A stretch of DNA of 64,000 nt from Bagarius yarrelli (lineage: Eukaryota > Chordata > Actinopteri > Siluriformes > Sisoridae): positions 1,678,001 to 1,742,000 of the forward strand of contig VCAZ01000046.1 of assembly GCA_005784505.1 (NCBI GenBank), written 5' to 3'. Position 1 is the first letter of the stretch; each line of letters opens with the position of its first letter. The notes beneath the pieces were generated by a model, which saw only the letters and a program-made list of their open reading frames with translations, searched no databases and was not told the DNA's origin. Positions 1 through 11,339 of this stretch are shown here, piece by piece. Made by a program: the position numbers and the translations under genes.

Positions 1-1099
1 TGGTCATGATTTTTGGAAGTTAGGAGAAAGGTAAAAAAAAAAATGCAGCAAACAGCCACATGGACTCACTGACAGGAGCTCATCTATCTATATAATGAGA
101 CAATTCATTAGTAACATGACTAAGATAATGATGTTTTTCCTAAAACGTTTGTATCCTGTTAACACCTTCTAAACGAGCAAATTCTACTGTGGACAATAAC
201 ATTTGGACTATAACACTCAACAGAGTGCCTCAAAATACTCTTCTCCTATTCTTCCTCATATGAAATTGTCCTTGAGTATATTTATCTTTGGCCACAGGAG
301 ACAGAGCAAAGCTGGAATATAAAATCAATCAACTAAAATGGTCTCCTCGTAACACACTACAGTTTATCTGCTTTGATTTGTATGAAATAATAAAAGCAAA
401 ATTTGGTGTGTGTGTGTGTGTAAAAAAATGGCGGTGGGGTGGTGCTGCAGTGGGCAAGTGACTTAACTGACGGTGTGGCTTAACACCGTAACACCACTGA
501 CACAGACTATTGCAGAAACCCTTTCCTAGGTTCAGTTATAAACTATGGTTATTATCTATGTGGAGCTTTGCATGTTACCCCTATTTTTTAAGACAAAGGA
601 GTGTTACTAGATGTCTATATGGTGCCATGAAATGGTCTGGTGGTCCAGTCCATTCCATGAATTCAAAAATTCATACACCAGACGGTGCACAGGGCCGACA
701 GTACATAGGAAGTGATAAAAATTTGCGAGATTTAAAAAAGGTGGCAAATTATATCGAATAATAATAATTAAAAAAAAATAACGTATCTATCATTTTCATT
801 TTTTTTTTTTTTTTTGCCAGAGGAATAGACTCGCTATTGTGATGAATATTAACACTAGTGCAGTCGACAGTAAGGGTCCTGCGGGAAGACAGACTCTCAC
901 AACTATTTACTTGCTGCCTGCATGACAGCAACCTAATCAACATCATTTGCACTTCATAGAAACCCAACACACCCCACATAGACATACACACACGCATATT
1001 TGTATACCTGAAGTTCTAAATGCAAGTTAGGAATACTTTTTTTTTTTTTTGTAAGACTACATCCCTTTATGTATTATTATTTCTTATGTCAAGCAGCGT
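1..1099. other. Unannotated noncoding segment
   Basis: No gene or dispersed repeat recognised. It holds a short GT microsatellite (406-421), a poly-T run near 799-817, a second T-run near 1038-1051, and a small inverted repeat at 657-674 (arms ATGAATT and AATTCAT around CAAA). Short open frames carry no recognisable motif. Confidence 0.6.
406..421. repeat. (GT)8 microsatellite
   Basis: Uninterrupted GT dinucleotide tract directly upstream of an A-run. Typical vertebrate microsatellite, likely length-polymorphic. Confidence 0.9.
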
Positions 1100-1420
1100 C
1101 TACAGTTAAAAGAATAGGGCTTCAAACTATTACCCCAGCGGAAACAAAAGTCGACCTCAAGTGCGCAGATGTGTTCAGCGATTTCAAAGATATCGAGAGG
1201 TATGGCGGCAAAGGACACATGAAAGAGCAGAACGCAGCCACGGGCCGATTGCAAAAAGGTTTCATCATCCAAACAAACTGAGACAAGCTGAATATACGCT
1301 GACAATTTGCTGCTGCATCAGTAATATGCAAAGACAATACCTCTGTTCTGGCAACAAACACCAGTTTCAGCACTATTACGCCAGATACCTTCTACTCCTG
1401 CTCTCTTTACAGCTCGACAT
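1100..1420. other. Candidate conserved noncoding block
   Basis: Repeat-free and less AT-rich than its surroundings. It is open on the plus strand in more than one frame (1069-1281 and 1161-1556), but the frames overlap, no domain is recognisable and there is no convincing splice context, so I read it as noncoding. Conservation is a hypothesis from sequence texture; it could equally be ordinary unique DNA. Confidence 0.25.
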
Positions 1421-2232
1421 GCATACACTTAGACAGGGTGCTGTTAGCAATTTCGGGCCCTATAAAGGCTCTGTGGGCCCTTACAACACCCAGCCCCCCG
1501 GTGGCGCATATGCACTTACATGCAAACAAAGACACACACTTACACACAAGGAGTAAATATTATAATGCAGATATTGTGACAAAATATGTGACATTACATT
1601 TTGTCAGCGATAACGCAGATTAGATTTTATATTAAAACCGAAACTAATCGAAATGAATAATATTGAAAAATACAATGTTATAAAATATTACAAATGCAGA
1701 ATTATTACAATATTTCCAATTTTATTTTCGTTTGTAAGGCATAAATCAGAGTATTAAATGAATAGTTTGCAAAATCTGGTCGACTTTTTAATCATGGTAC
1801 AGATTATGTCCTGTTGAAGTATCGTGTTATGAATTTTATGTCAGAATGCTTATGCAAACTCATGCAGCCTCTAACACAGGACAACACAGTGGGGTTTTTA
1901 TAAAAGAGAACAGCAAATAATTCGCAGTGATGTACATAACAGAATAATGTACACATATTTCCAGAAACAGATTTCCAGAAAGGTAAAACAGATGACAGCT
2001 AAAAAAAAATTCTGGTGCGTCTGGCCCAACATCTGGCCATAAGGTTTATTCAAAATTAGGAAGGTTAACTCGATTAAAAGTGAGAGGTCTGTGCCCAAAT
2101 TAATAAAGTGTTCTTGAGAAAGAACAGGTTTAAAACGTTCAGTTTTTCAGCGATCAGGCAGCTGAAAAAGCTTGACCAAGTGTGACCATTTATAATACAA
2201 AAGCAGCTATGTAAAATCTGTTATATAACAGT
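1421..2232. other. Unannotated AT-rich noncoding segment
   Basis: AT-rich unique-looking sequence. A 10-base direct repeat ATTTCCAGAA occurs near 1957 and 1971 and again near 2470. No gene, microsatellite or dispersed element recognised. Confidence 0.5.
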
Positions 2233-2260
2233 TGCACTATATGGCCAATATCTTGTGGAC
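2233..2260 (+). mobile_element. Tc1-like transposon terminal fragment
   Basis: The start CACTATATGGCCAATAT followed by TTGTGGAC resembles the terminal repeat of a common teleost Tc1/mariner family (CACTATATGGCCAAAAGT then TGTGGACACC). Only about 28 bases are recognisable, with no second terminus. A piece of what appears to be the same family's interior lies at 56440-56655. Confidence 0.35.
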
Positions 2261-2509
2261 CACTAACAAGCAGCCTGAAATATGTGTCTCTTTCAAACCA
2301 CGAAAATTTGCCACGAAATACAATGCAATTGTCAACGAAGAGACTCAAACACTGTGCATAAAACCCTCAAGTCCTCATGAAGACATGCTGTGTTATAGTT
2401 AGAGTTAGAATAAACTTAAACGGTATCCACAACCCAGACCTATTGCGGCTGAACAAACTAGTAAAAAAAAAATTTCCAGAAGCGTGAAATTAAATGTCTT
2501 TGTCACATA

Positions 2510-2694
2510 GAATCTACAGCACAGTGAAATTAGTTTCTTTGCATATCCCATCTTAGAAGGTTGGAGTCAGAACGCAGGGTCAGCTGTAATACAGCGCCCC
2601 TGAAGCAGGAAGGTTAAGGATCTTGCACAAGCACAGTGGCTGACTGGAGCTGGCTTAAACCCCGGTCTTCCAATCAACGGTAACCATTTGGCCC
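2510..2694 (-). mobile_element. SINE-B copy, tRNA-derived, degraded
   Basis: Contains the family core GGAGTCAGAACGCAGGGTCA and then ACAGCGCCCC, preceded by the tail segment (GAAATTAGTTTCTTTGCATATCCC). The tRNA-like head is at the right edge, read on the minus strand, and is eroded (GGTAACCATTTGG). Compare the fuller copy at 16894-17130. Non-autonomous; transcribed by RNA polymerase III when active and mobilised by a LINE. Confidence 0.7.
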
Positions 2695-3108
2695 AATATT
2701 GTTATTATTATAGGAGTGAGAATGAGATTTTGATGTTCAATAAACTTATATAAATGAGTTGGTCAGTCGTGCCAATGCGGTCTATACGATGTACATTTTA
2801 GAAATTAAAAAAAAAACCAAACCCAAAACAAGCATTCAATGTTTAAAATCAGAAAATCTGGAACTTTTTGTTAACATTTTTACCTTGACACATGATCATT
2901 AGGTCAAAAGTGAAGAAAACAAAAAAATGTAATAAAATGTCATATGTGACAGATAGAAGAAAGACATTAACAATACGTCCTGGAATAAATCTTAGTGTTA
3001 TCTTAAACAATTACAACCCAATAAGGAGCTCCCCTGTGCCGGGACCTAAAATATGTCACAGGAAACGACTTTGCCAAATGCCAAAGGCAGCGTTTCCCTC
3101 TGAGACTG
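2695..3108. other. Unannotated noncoding segment
   Basis: AT-rich up to about 3000, then a more balanced unique stretch. An open frame starting at 2892 runs into purine-rich GA repeats and shows no protein signature. Confidence 0.5.
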
Positions 3109-3152
3109 GAGGCAGCTCAGGCCATGTCTCAATGAATGATAGACGCCAAGAA
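3109..3152. repeat. Copy 1 of a 44-base local duplication
   Basis: Matches 4893-4936 in the same orientation at 42 of 44 positions (AGGCAGCTCAGGCCATGTCT, then ATGATAGACGCCAAGAA); the flanks do not align. It belongs to no repeat family I recognise. A GA-rich tract follows at 3180-3225. It may be a duplicated regulatory core or an unrecognised short mobile sequence. Confidence 0.85.
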
Positions 3153-3249
3153 TATGCCGAGGAGCAGAGGATTGAGCGGCGGAAGAAAGAGAGAAGGAGA
3201 GAGAGAGAGACTGAGATGAGAAAAATGAGTGTGAAACTTTCTTTGCCCT

Positions 3250-3480
3250 ATGTCTTTCCTTTTTGCACAGATGCGCCAGCAGAGCGGGTGCAGCTGCTTG
3301 GCTGACAAATGGGAAAAAATAGTCCATTTGAGCTGCTCGTTGCAGTTGACACTGCTTTCCCCGATAAATGAGAGGCTGCCTCTGGTATGAAGCAGTCCTG
3401 AGAGACTGGCGGCCACGATTTCAGCAGCCCCTTCACGATGTCTTCCATCGACCCAGCCTGGCCTTGGTGCTGCAGCTCAG
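3250..3480. other. Candidate conserved noncoding block
   Basis: Balanced-composition, repeat-free stretch just downstream of the duplicated 44-mer, containing several CAGCTG-like and GCAGC motifs. Overlapping minus-strand frames carry no recognisable domains. Regulatory role is inference only. Confidence 0.25.
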
Positions 3481-4892
3481 GTCACCTTGACGCTTCGCTC
3501 TACTTCGAGCCCCTTCCGCTTCCTCAGCACCGTTCTCTCTACCCTACTTGGTCCATTATCCATGTGTACTTTATTCGAACTGCATATTAAATAAAACACA
3601 TATTGGCAGGTTTCTCTCTGAGCTGACAGACTGTTACATTCTAACTGTCTGAAGGAACGATACCGAGCTGCTCCAAGTAAACCCCACACTCCCCGCCATT
3701 CATACTGTCACTACCGATTGTAAAACTGCATTAACAATAGTGCAATTTGCTTAATTGTGTAACTTCTCTTTTTGTTGTTGGTATTTATATAGATTTTTAT
3801 TTTAGTATGATAAAACAGTAATAGGCAGAAGGGAGTAGAGGAGTGTAACGAATTGTACGCTCCATCTGGTGTTGTTTTAGTGTTGGTAGGTGAAGGGTAG
3901 AATGTGCACTCCATTAATGGCGTCTACAAGGATTTTAGTCGAGTCAAACACTTAACCTGGCCTTTGGACTCTGACACTTCCCCAGGTGTATAAAAAATTA
4001 ATAGTGTGGTGTGTGTATGTATGTATGTATGTATGTATGTGAGTTGCTGAATTCATTTGTGTGTGTGTTGCCTGGCACACATCTCTCTAAGGCAATTCTT
4101 GGGTCCACCCATGTACGGTGCCAAGACAAGCAGGCCTCTACTAGCCAGAAAGCCCACATGCTGTGGATGCCAGCTCTACAAACAATACCCAGGCAACCAT
4201 TTTCAGTCCCTCTTGTCTGAGCTATGGATGGAGGGTGCAAAATTTTACATAAGGCCCTAAACAAACAACAAACTCAAATTCAGCATTAAAAATCACTGCA
4301 AGTGCACTTTATAAACAAGCGGTGCTGAATGCTGATTCGAAACATGCTTGACATCGTCTCAGGCTAAAAAGTGGGAGAACTAAAAGTGCTGACGTCGCCG
4401 TAAAAGCACTGATACGTTTCTCTAATTAAGGACTGTTATAAAATATAGAATAGGGAAATTTACTGTGATGACGAATGATGAACAGTTGTACTTTGAGATA
4501 ATTTACCAAAAATGCAATGCAATCCTAATGAACTGTTCTATTTAAATATCAAGACCTCGGAATTATACATTTCTTTTAGACAATTATGGGACTCTGAGAT
4601 GCTGAGCTGCAGAACTAAAATCCGCAAGGAAATCAAAGCAAAGCCGAATTTTTAATTTTAGATTTATTTTATACTCCTAATTAATACTGTGGTGTACAGC
4701 ATGTCACATAGATTCACTAAGGACTGAAATGATGAGGTTCTGTTTTATATTTTGGGAAAAAGAACTGTATAAGAACGCAACCAGGAAATGTAAAAAAAAG
4801 TGCTGTGATATATAGAGTAGTGTTCACTGGAAACCCTTGCCATACTTTAAAGGAATAGAGATAAGAAAGCGAGTTAGAGAGAGCGAAAGGGA
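3481..4892. other. Unannotated noncoding segment
   Basis: Unique-looking AT-rich DNA interrupted by the TATG microsatellite at 4016-4040. Open frames across 4000-4264 are opened by the microsatellite and show no homology that I recognise. Confidence 0.5.
4016..4040. repeat. (TATG)n microsatellite
   Basis: About six consecutive TATG units following a GT-rich lead-in. Simple tetranucleotide repeat. Confidence 0.9.
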
Positions 4893-4936
4893 GAGGCAGC
4901 TCAGGCCATGTCTTAATTAATGATAGACGCCAAGAA
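4893..4936. repeat. Copy 2 of the 44-base local duplication
   Basis: Direct repeat of 3109-3152, 1784 bases downstream, with two substitutions. The substitutions create a TTAATTAA palindrome here (copy 1 reads TCAATGAA), which is a homeodomain-type core. GA-rich sequence precedes this copy and a CTTT-rich tract follows it at 4937-4980. Confidence 0.85.
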
Positions 4937-5398
4937 GCTTTTCTTCTTTCTTTCTTTCTCCATATCTGTCTCTCTTTCTGCCAAGCTATACATGCTCTCG
5001 AGCTCCCACGGCCCCTGGCCGCACCTTAGAATTCCTGATCCATGTTGATGCTGTTCTTCTGGTTGGAGTGTCTTCAGTTAGAGGTGCTCACTGCTGCTGA
5101 GGATAGTCAAGCAGTGAATCTGAGCTTGGTCTTCTAATCAGGTTTTTAACATTAAAGGTTTGATGACTAAGGCAGAATGAAATTAAAGCAGAACCTGTGG
5201 TCAATTTAAGACTTTGCTGATTTATCAGCTGCTCAAAGCTTTTGCATTGGATATACATACTTATATAGACAATACAACCTTAATGATCACACACTCATGT
5301 GATCTTTCTATTATCATCTCAGGGAGGTTTTCCTCGCTATCGTTGCTCCGTCAGATAAAATAGAGTAATTTTTAAATTTGTAATTCTTTCAATTCTGT

Positions 5399-5429
<31 letters not shown>

Positions 5430-6184
5430 GCAGAGTGTGTGTGTAAAGAGTTAAGACATCATAGCCCCTTCCAGTGCAGGTTCTGCTTGGAATAGTGTAC
5501 AAATGATAACAGACGCACACACATACACACACAATATAAAACATCAAACACATATCACATGTGGTGGTCATGCTTACTACTCTATTTAAAAAAACATTTT
5601 ATTATTAAAAACATATTATTCTTATTAATTTATACTAATCATGATTTATGATTAAACTATTTGCTGCATGCCTGCAGGGATAGGGGTTTCATGCCTTTCC
5701 TTTTATTATATATTCGTATAAAGTTAGCATGTTCTAGTTCTACTGCGTTTTCCACTGTATTCTCTGGATTGTTCCCATAATAGAGATGCTTTGTAGGCTG
5801 AGTCTCTAAATTGACCAGTGTGTGACTGTAGAATTGGAATCTGTTACCCTGTGCATGACATCAAACACATTAATTGATAGATAAATAGACGGTAAAAAAC
5901 TCTAGCCTAACAAAAATTGTAACTGCACAACATGCTTTGAAATCTTTTTCTATTTCAATGACTATTTTGTACCTTTAATACCTATTGTTTACGTACTGTG
6001 ATTAAATTCTGTAGTACCGGTATAACATGTGAGGTATAATACAGTTCGTTTACAACTCTAACAACTCTCTTTCTTTTAATTTTTTTTTTTTAATATATAT
6101 TTAGTTTTATAACCTCTCCTCATCTTTTCTCCTGCCATACACTCTCCTCTCATTCCCCAACACAGAGGGGTTTTGCTGGCATGT
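4937..6184. other. Unannotated noncoding segment with microsatellites
   Basis: Contains a CTTT-rich run (about 4937-4980), the GA repeat at 5401-5429 and interrupted GT and CA tracts near 5434 and 5516. Otherwise AT-rich unique sequence. No gene recognised. Confidence 0.5.
5401..5429. repeat. (GA)14 microsatellite
   Basis: Uninterrupted GA tract followed by a short GT tract. Simple repeat. Confidence 0.95.
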
Positions 6185-6300
6185 GTATGCTCGGATTAAT
6201 TTTTGGGCTTTCATTAAGCCGTTTAGTATTGGTCTGGCTGCTATCAAACCCCCTAAATTTAATATTAAAGTACATTTGATTCAATATATTTGCAGAACTA
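6185..6300. other. Candidate enhancer-like block
   Basis: Repeat-free stretch with a GGATTAA bicoid-class homeodomain site (6193-6199) and an ATTAAGCC site a few bases on. It sits beside a GC-balanced stretch at 6310-6480. Conservation not testable here. Confidence 0.3.
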
Positions 6301-6769
6301 TTTGTCTAGAGTGAGAGGGCTGTTTAACGTCCACACACTGCCACGGGCCTGGTGGCCAGACCAAGGAGAATGCAGGAATGAGACAGAGAACAGAGCATGT
6401 TTTTTTTTTTTTTTCCTCAACCAAAGCCGAAGCTCTGCGTCCCTCTGATCTCCTCCAGCAGACTGCAGTGTGTTTTTGTGATTTATGGAACATTACTCAT
6501 GCATAAAAGCCCTTTGATTTATCCAATATTGTGGATACATATTGACGCAATATTTTGAACTACGAGAAGACGAGGTCGATTAATAATAATATTACGACTC
6601 ATTGAACAGCTCGTGATAAAATTCAAATGAAGCAGTGCGAATAAAATACCCCCCCCTTCCTTCCTCCAGCACACAGTATACGTTTATTGGTCTGTCTGTG
6701 ACACACCATGCTTTCATCTCATTACTACAAATAATAACATGATTCTAAATAGCCTCTTCGACTCCCAAG

Positions 6770-7060
6770 ATAGGCAATTCATTTTCTCCATCAACTTCAT
6801 TTTCTCTTATTAAATGATGACTATTGATTTGCCCGGCTGAGCAGAATGCGTAAACCACCAACGCGACGCGACACGGCACCTGCCAATTGCTTGTTTGATG
6901 TGTTAAGTGCAAAGCTCATTTAGAGGCGTGCTCTCTCATGTAACTAATTGTATTTCCTTGCAGGAATCCAGAGCGCTGCCTGCACCTCTCACACAGCATG
7001 CATACCGATCAGGAACATTTTCAAACTACGCTGAAAATGATCACACTGGACACCGTTGTT
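6770..7060. other. Candidate conserved noncoding block with exon-like interval
   Basis: Repeat-free and motif-rich. Inside it, 6964-7054 is preceded by a pyrimidine-containing acceptor-like TTTCCTTGCAG with a TAACTAAT branch-like motif upstream, and is followed by a weak GTTAAGT donor-like site. The frame from 6964 stays open to a TGA at 7078-7080. No protein family recognised; chance alone opens a frame this short fairly often, so this is not called as a gene. Confidence 0.3.
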
Positions 7061-8055
7061 ATTGGTTAAGTCAAATTTGACCCATTTTAACGTTTGACAG
7101 CAATAAAAATTCCCTTAATGTCAGCTTGAAATTCAATAACCTCACACAAAATACACAAACATGAAACTATATTATAAAATATTATACATTTGTACAGGTC
7201 CAGTTTTTCGTTTCTCCGGCTAGATCAGATTTGACTCATATATGTTATACCCGATTGTAGATTTATTAGTTTGCGATAAATCAAAGAAAATAGTGGGGAT
7301 CTTGAAACTTTATATGCGATGTATGTGAGTATTTTGTATTAGACAGCGGTGACAGTGTTTAAGGAGGGGTGGTCTGTGTTTCCACCACAGGTTCCTGCAG
7401 AAACACCTGTTGGTCTTTAAAGGAAAATCTTCATAGGAAAATCTTGAAACAGTGAAAGAGTAAAACAGCATAAAAGTGATCATATATGATAAACTTTCAA
7501 TAAAATATATTAAAATCATCACGGTGGTTATGTTTTCAAAACAGGCCCATCGTACGCTGTGATAGAAGATGTTTCTGATGTAAAACCTACAGAAAAAATA
7601 CACTCTCCCTGCTCTTTATTGATTAAGAATCAATCCTCCATTTATTAATGTCTGTATATATTAAAAAGATCTATAGTTCATAATTTGGCATAGAAACTTT
7701 TTTTTTTAATGTATGTTAAAAATTAAAAAGGAGGCATGGAATATGAACAGTATGTAAGGGTTAAAACTGATGATTCTATGTGTTCATAATGTCTCTACAT
7801 TTTAGAGACATTTAAGCATGTAACAATAATAATTTTTGTTAAATGAATTCTCGAATAGTTACAAAACTTTATTTTTCCATACAAATCATGCAAACTATTT
7901 CAATTTTAATGCTTCTCATAAGTTTTCTGTTTTGGTATCCAGAATTCCGCCTGATTAAACAATTACTCTCTTGTCTAGTAGCTGCTCACTCCATTGGCCA
8001 CATCCTCTTCTCCTCTGTGAAGCTACATTAGGTAACATTGAAGGTGTAGGAAGAT

Positions 8056-8057
<2 letters not shown>

Positions 8058-8097
<40 letters not shown>
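8058..8097. repeat. (TG)n microsatellite
   Basis: About 20 TG units with one interruption near the left end. Confidence 0.95.
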
Positions 8098-8101
<4 letters not shown>

Positions 8102-8348
8102 AAGATGTGTTTTTGCTGTCAATGACTTTGCAGCTCGGAGTCTGGAGACACACATACCCTAAAGGAGTCTGTTCACCCACTTTACCGTCACACTCTGTAT
8201 GCACGACCTGTCAGCTATTGATCACTTTCTCCCTTTCTATATCTTATGAAGCCTCGCTCCTTTCCATAAGGCACAAATACCTCAAACATATACTGCCACC
8301 TTTTAACGGCCCCGGCATGACATGACATACAGGAAGAATATTTTGCAT

Positions 8349-8369
8349 ACACACACACACACACACACA
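8349..8369. repeat. (CA)n microsatellite
   Basis: About ten uninterrupted CA units. Confidence 0.95.
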
Positions 8370-8892
8370 GATCTATCTTATCATAAGATATGTGTCAGTC
8401 AGAGCTTTAGACTGATGACAGAAAGTCTGGAATCAATAACAGCTTTGAGAGCTTTGACTAACATGTAAAGCAACCATGTCAATTTTAACACAAAAACAGA
8501 CCAGGATGCAGCTATAAATCTGTTGTTTTTAGCTGATCCACAAAATTGATAAGAAAGTCACACCTATCAACGCCTGTCTTCCTAAAATCCGGCAGTATCC
8601 AGATTTTCATATGCCGAGACATCACAGGTACTGACTTGATCTATTAATCATTTTATTATCAGTTATAACAAGCCTTTAATCGATTTATTAAGCACCCTAT
8701 AAGTGCCCTTTGTAGACATAACTTAAGATCTTCTAGGATATCTTATAAAAAAGAAATTTATCAGCCCTTCAGTGGAAAGTAAGCTCCACAGGACCACCAC
8801 TACCTAGCTATCATTTACAAGGTATATTACTCTCAGCACAGCAATAACACCGACGTGGTTGCTGAGCTGGGCTTTTTAGATGTACACATACT

Positions 8893-9603
8893 AACTTCTT
8901 TATTAGGCAAATATACTGTACACTTGTAGGTGTTAAAGCCCTTTATTCATTAGTTTAATCTCAGAACTAATGTTTGCTGGATATTTTTAGTTGGTAGACT
9001 GGTTCACAATGACGCATGAGCAACTGAGGTGGTTAAAATCCCTGAATGTTAATGGTACACCAGATTCCTGCCTTGAACAGACAATGTCTGGTGTGGGTGG
9101 GATTATATCTAAACAAATCAGGAAATAACTGCACAAATAAAAAAATTAGTACTTCGATTTGGTATTCTTGTGCCATACTGTAGCCTCAGACTCCAGTTCT
9201 TGGTTGGCAGGAGTTGATGTGATCTTTGGCCTTTGCAGCTCATCAAACGTAAGATTTTAGATGTTTTTCCTTTAAAAAAAAAATCTTCTGCTCACACATT
9301 GATGATGAGATATTTGTATTACCTGAATTCCTGTCAAATCAAACCAGTCTGGACATTTTACTCTGAACTTTCTTATTAACAAGACCTTTCCGCTGTCAGG
9401 ATGTTTCTGCGGCATGTCAAATCTGCTGGCTGATGGGAATGGAGAGATCATTTTCTGAAAAAGGTTGACACCGACAACCATCATACAGATAATAAGATTT
9501 TTTTGTGTGTGTGTGTGTGAACTGTATCTATAGGAGCTGTTGGAGCACTGTCTGACGATAACATGAATAAACATGGCTCCAGGTGTTTCTAATAAAGTGG
9601 CTA
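8893..9603 (-). mobile_element. Decayed Tc1/mariner-like DNA transposon
   Basis: Terminal sequences are inverted: left CTTTATTAGGCAAATATACT, right reading on the minus strand CCACTTTATTAGAAACACC; both match the ACTTTATTAGGTACACC terminus of an abundant teleost family. Minus-strand remnants at about 9330-9490 correspond to the family's N-terminal helix-turn-helix part: the stretch beginning MVVG at about 9482 reading leftward, and the part opposite CCAGTCTGGACATTTTACTC. Large internal deletions, stops, and a GT microsatellite at 9505-9518; no active transposase is possible. Confidence 0.6.
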
Positions 9604-11339
9604 GCAAGAAGGAAAAAAAAGAGAGAAAGAGAGAGAGAAAGTGAAACAAAAACCAAGTTCACATTTTAGGCACAATTTCCTATTATTTTCTGTATGCGGA
9701 CTGCTTTATTACCCCAGCTACATGACAAGAAACTGGTAGCCCACAGAAACCCTGAATGCTGACTCCTGATGAAAGCAGCCGGGAGAAAAGTCAGACAGAA
9801 AGGTAGAATAGTTATTAACTCTGAGCTGAAACATATGCAGTTCAGCTGTCTCACCAATCCAACCAGCCAAGCACAGATCAACTGAGAGTTAAAAAGAGTT
9901 TCCAAACCCCCAATAAGTCTCGTTTTTACCATTTTATCACAAAACGCAAACACCTTCTCATTCAGTTTTTTAATACTTTTGTTATTGTTCTTGTATTAAT
10001 ATGTTTATGTGCATCAAAAATTCTAAGTATACCCACCAAAGCAACACAAGGCTGCTACTAAAGTAATTGCTGCCTGAGGAGAAATAAAATGTGGCATATC
10101 TACCCGCTGCTGCTGATGTGTTTTGTCTTTCTCTTTTTTCCTCTGTACTAAAGGAAGCCCCCCCCACTTCTCACAATGAGCAATGACAACGAGGCAAACA
10201 GTTTCCATTTAAGAGGCAATTAACTAGTAGTTATAGCTAAAGAAAGCATGGCGGTAACATGTCACAGCAACTCCAGCCAACCATCTCTCTTTCTTTCTTT
10301 TTCTCTCTCTCCTTCTCTCTTTTGCAAATTTTTACTCACACACCACACACACAACCCATCTCACATAACTACTATATCATCATATGCTCAATCTCATGTA
10401 TGACCATGAGCCCAGAGGTATAAAAGTAAAGTTTAAGTGTTAACGGCTGTATAATTTTAGTGCTTTATTCAACCCAGCTTCAACCACAGTAAAAAGAAAA
10501 GGGCAAGGATAAAAGATGCTAAAGGAAGCTTATTATTATTATTATTGTCCATATCGGTTCTAAACCATGCTATTCTGCCTCTGATTGGGTAATACTCGCT
10601 GTCGACATGTCGATCATGTTCAGGGGGCGGGTATCTTTGCGGTGATGCTCAGCACATTTGTGCCAATTTAGGGACTTTGTCACTATATTTATTTAGACCC
10701 GTCTGTCGACACGTTTCCCAAAAAGCGACAAATCTAGCTGCTTTTTCTAGAGTTAGTGAAAACTATTGGAAACATGTAAGCATTTAACATGTAAACTATT
10801 AGAAACTTCCTTACTCTTCTCAACGAGCAGCTGCGACATTCTGTTTATTTTTAGAATAATTGTACATAAGTAGGTTAAGCAACACAAATATTATTATTTC
10901 TGAAACTTTCTAGCTGGAGTCAGACAAATTACGACACAGTACAAATATGTTCAGCGCCCTTTCATTTCTGATAATGAATCCCAACTGTCCCTCACTTTCC
11001 ACTTCTGAAGGTGGCATCCTCAAGGATAATGTTCTAGTGTCATTTGAAAAGCAAATAGGAATTGATGTAAATCAAACAAACCACAAGTTCTCCAAGGCAA
11101 ATTCATCACACAAAACCAAACATCTAGACAAACAGTAAATCATCTTAATCAGCTTAATTCAGCAGCTCAATCTTAGGCACTTTTATTCATTTTATCCATT
11201 AATTTTATGTCCCCTAGCCTGAAAATACCCCAGTTCTCAATTCCACTTTAGTTTTGACAACAACAACAAAAAAGCTAACAAGCAGCCGAGCAAATGCAGC
11301 ATGTCAACGCGAGCACCTGATTACACGTCACACTGATCC
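9604..11339. other. Unannotated noncoding segment
   Basis: Holds a GA-rich stretch (9618-9643), a CT-rich stretch (10286-10322), a short CA tract near 10338 and an ATT run near 10531-10546. The part at 10566-10770 has the texture of a dispersed teleost repeat (AAAAAGCGACAAATCTAGC) but I could not define its ends. Two near-copies of AAACTATT(G/A)GAAAC lie at 10759 and 10793. No gene recognised. Confidence 0.45.

Larger units (their letters stand above)
7061..8889. other. Unannotated noncoding segment
   Basis: AT-rich unique DNA. An 11-base near-tandem duplication (AGGAAAATCTT) lies near 7419 and 7435. The GT and CA microsatellites at 8058-8097 and 8349-8369 account for the open frames around 8000-8300. 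No gene recognised. Confidence 0.5.

Noticed and set aside
1161..1556. 131-codon plus-strand frame
   Set aside because: Overlaps other frames on both strands and has no recognisable domain; kept only as a possible noncoding block.
9272..9649. 125-codon minus-strand frame as a gene
   Set aside because: Part corresponds to a decayed Tc1-like transposase region and the rest is opened by a GT microsatellite and GA tract.
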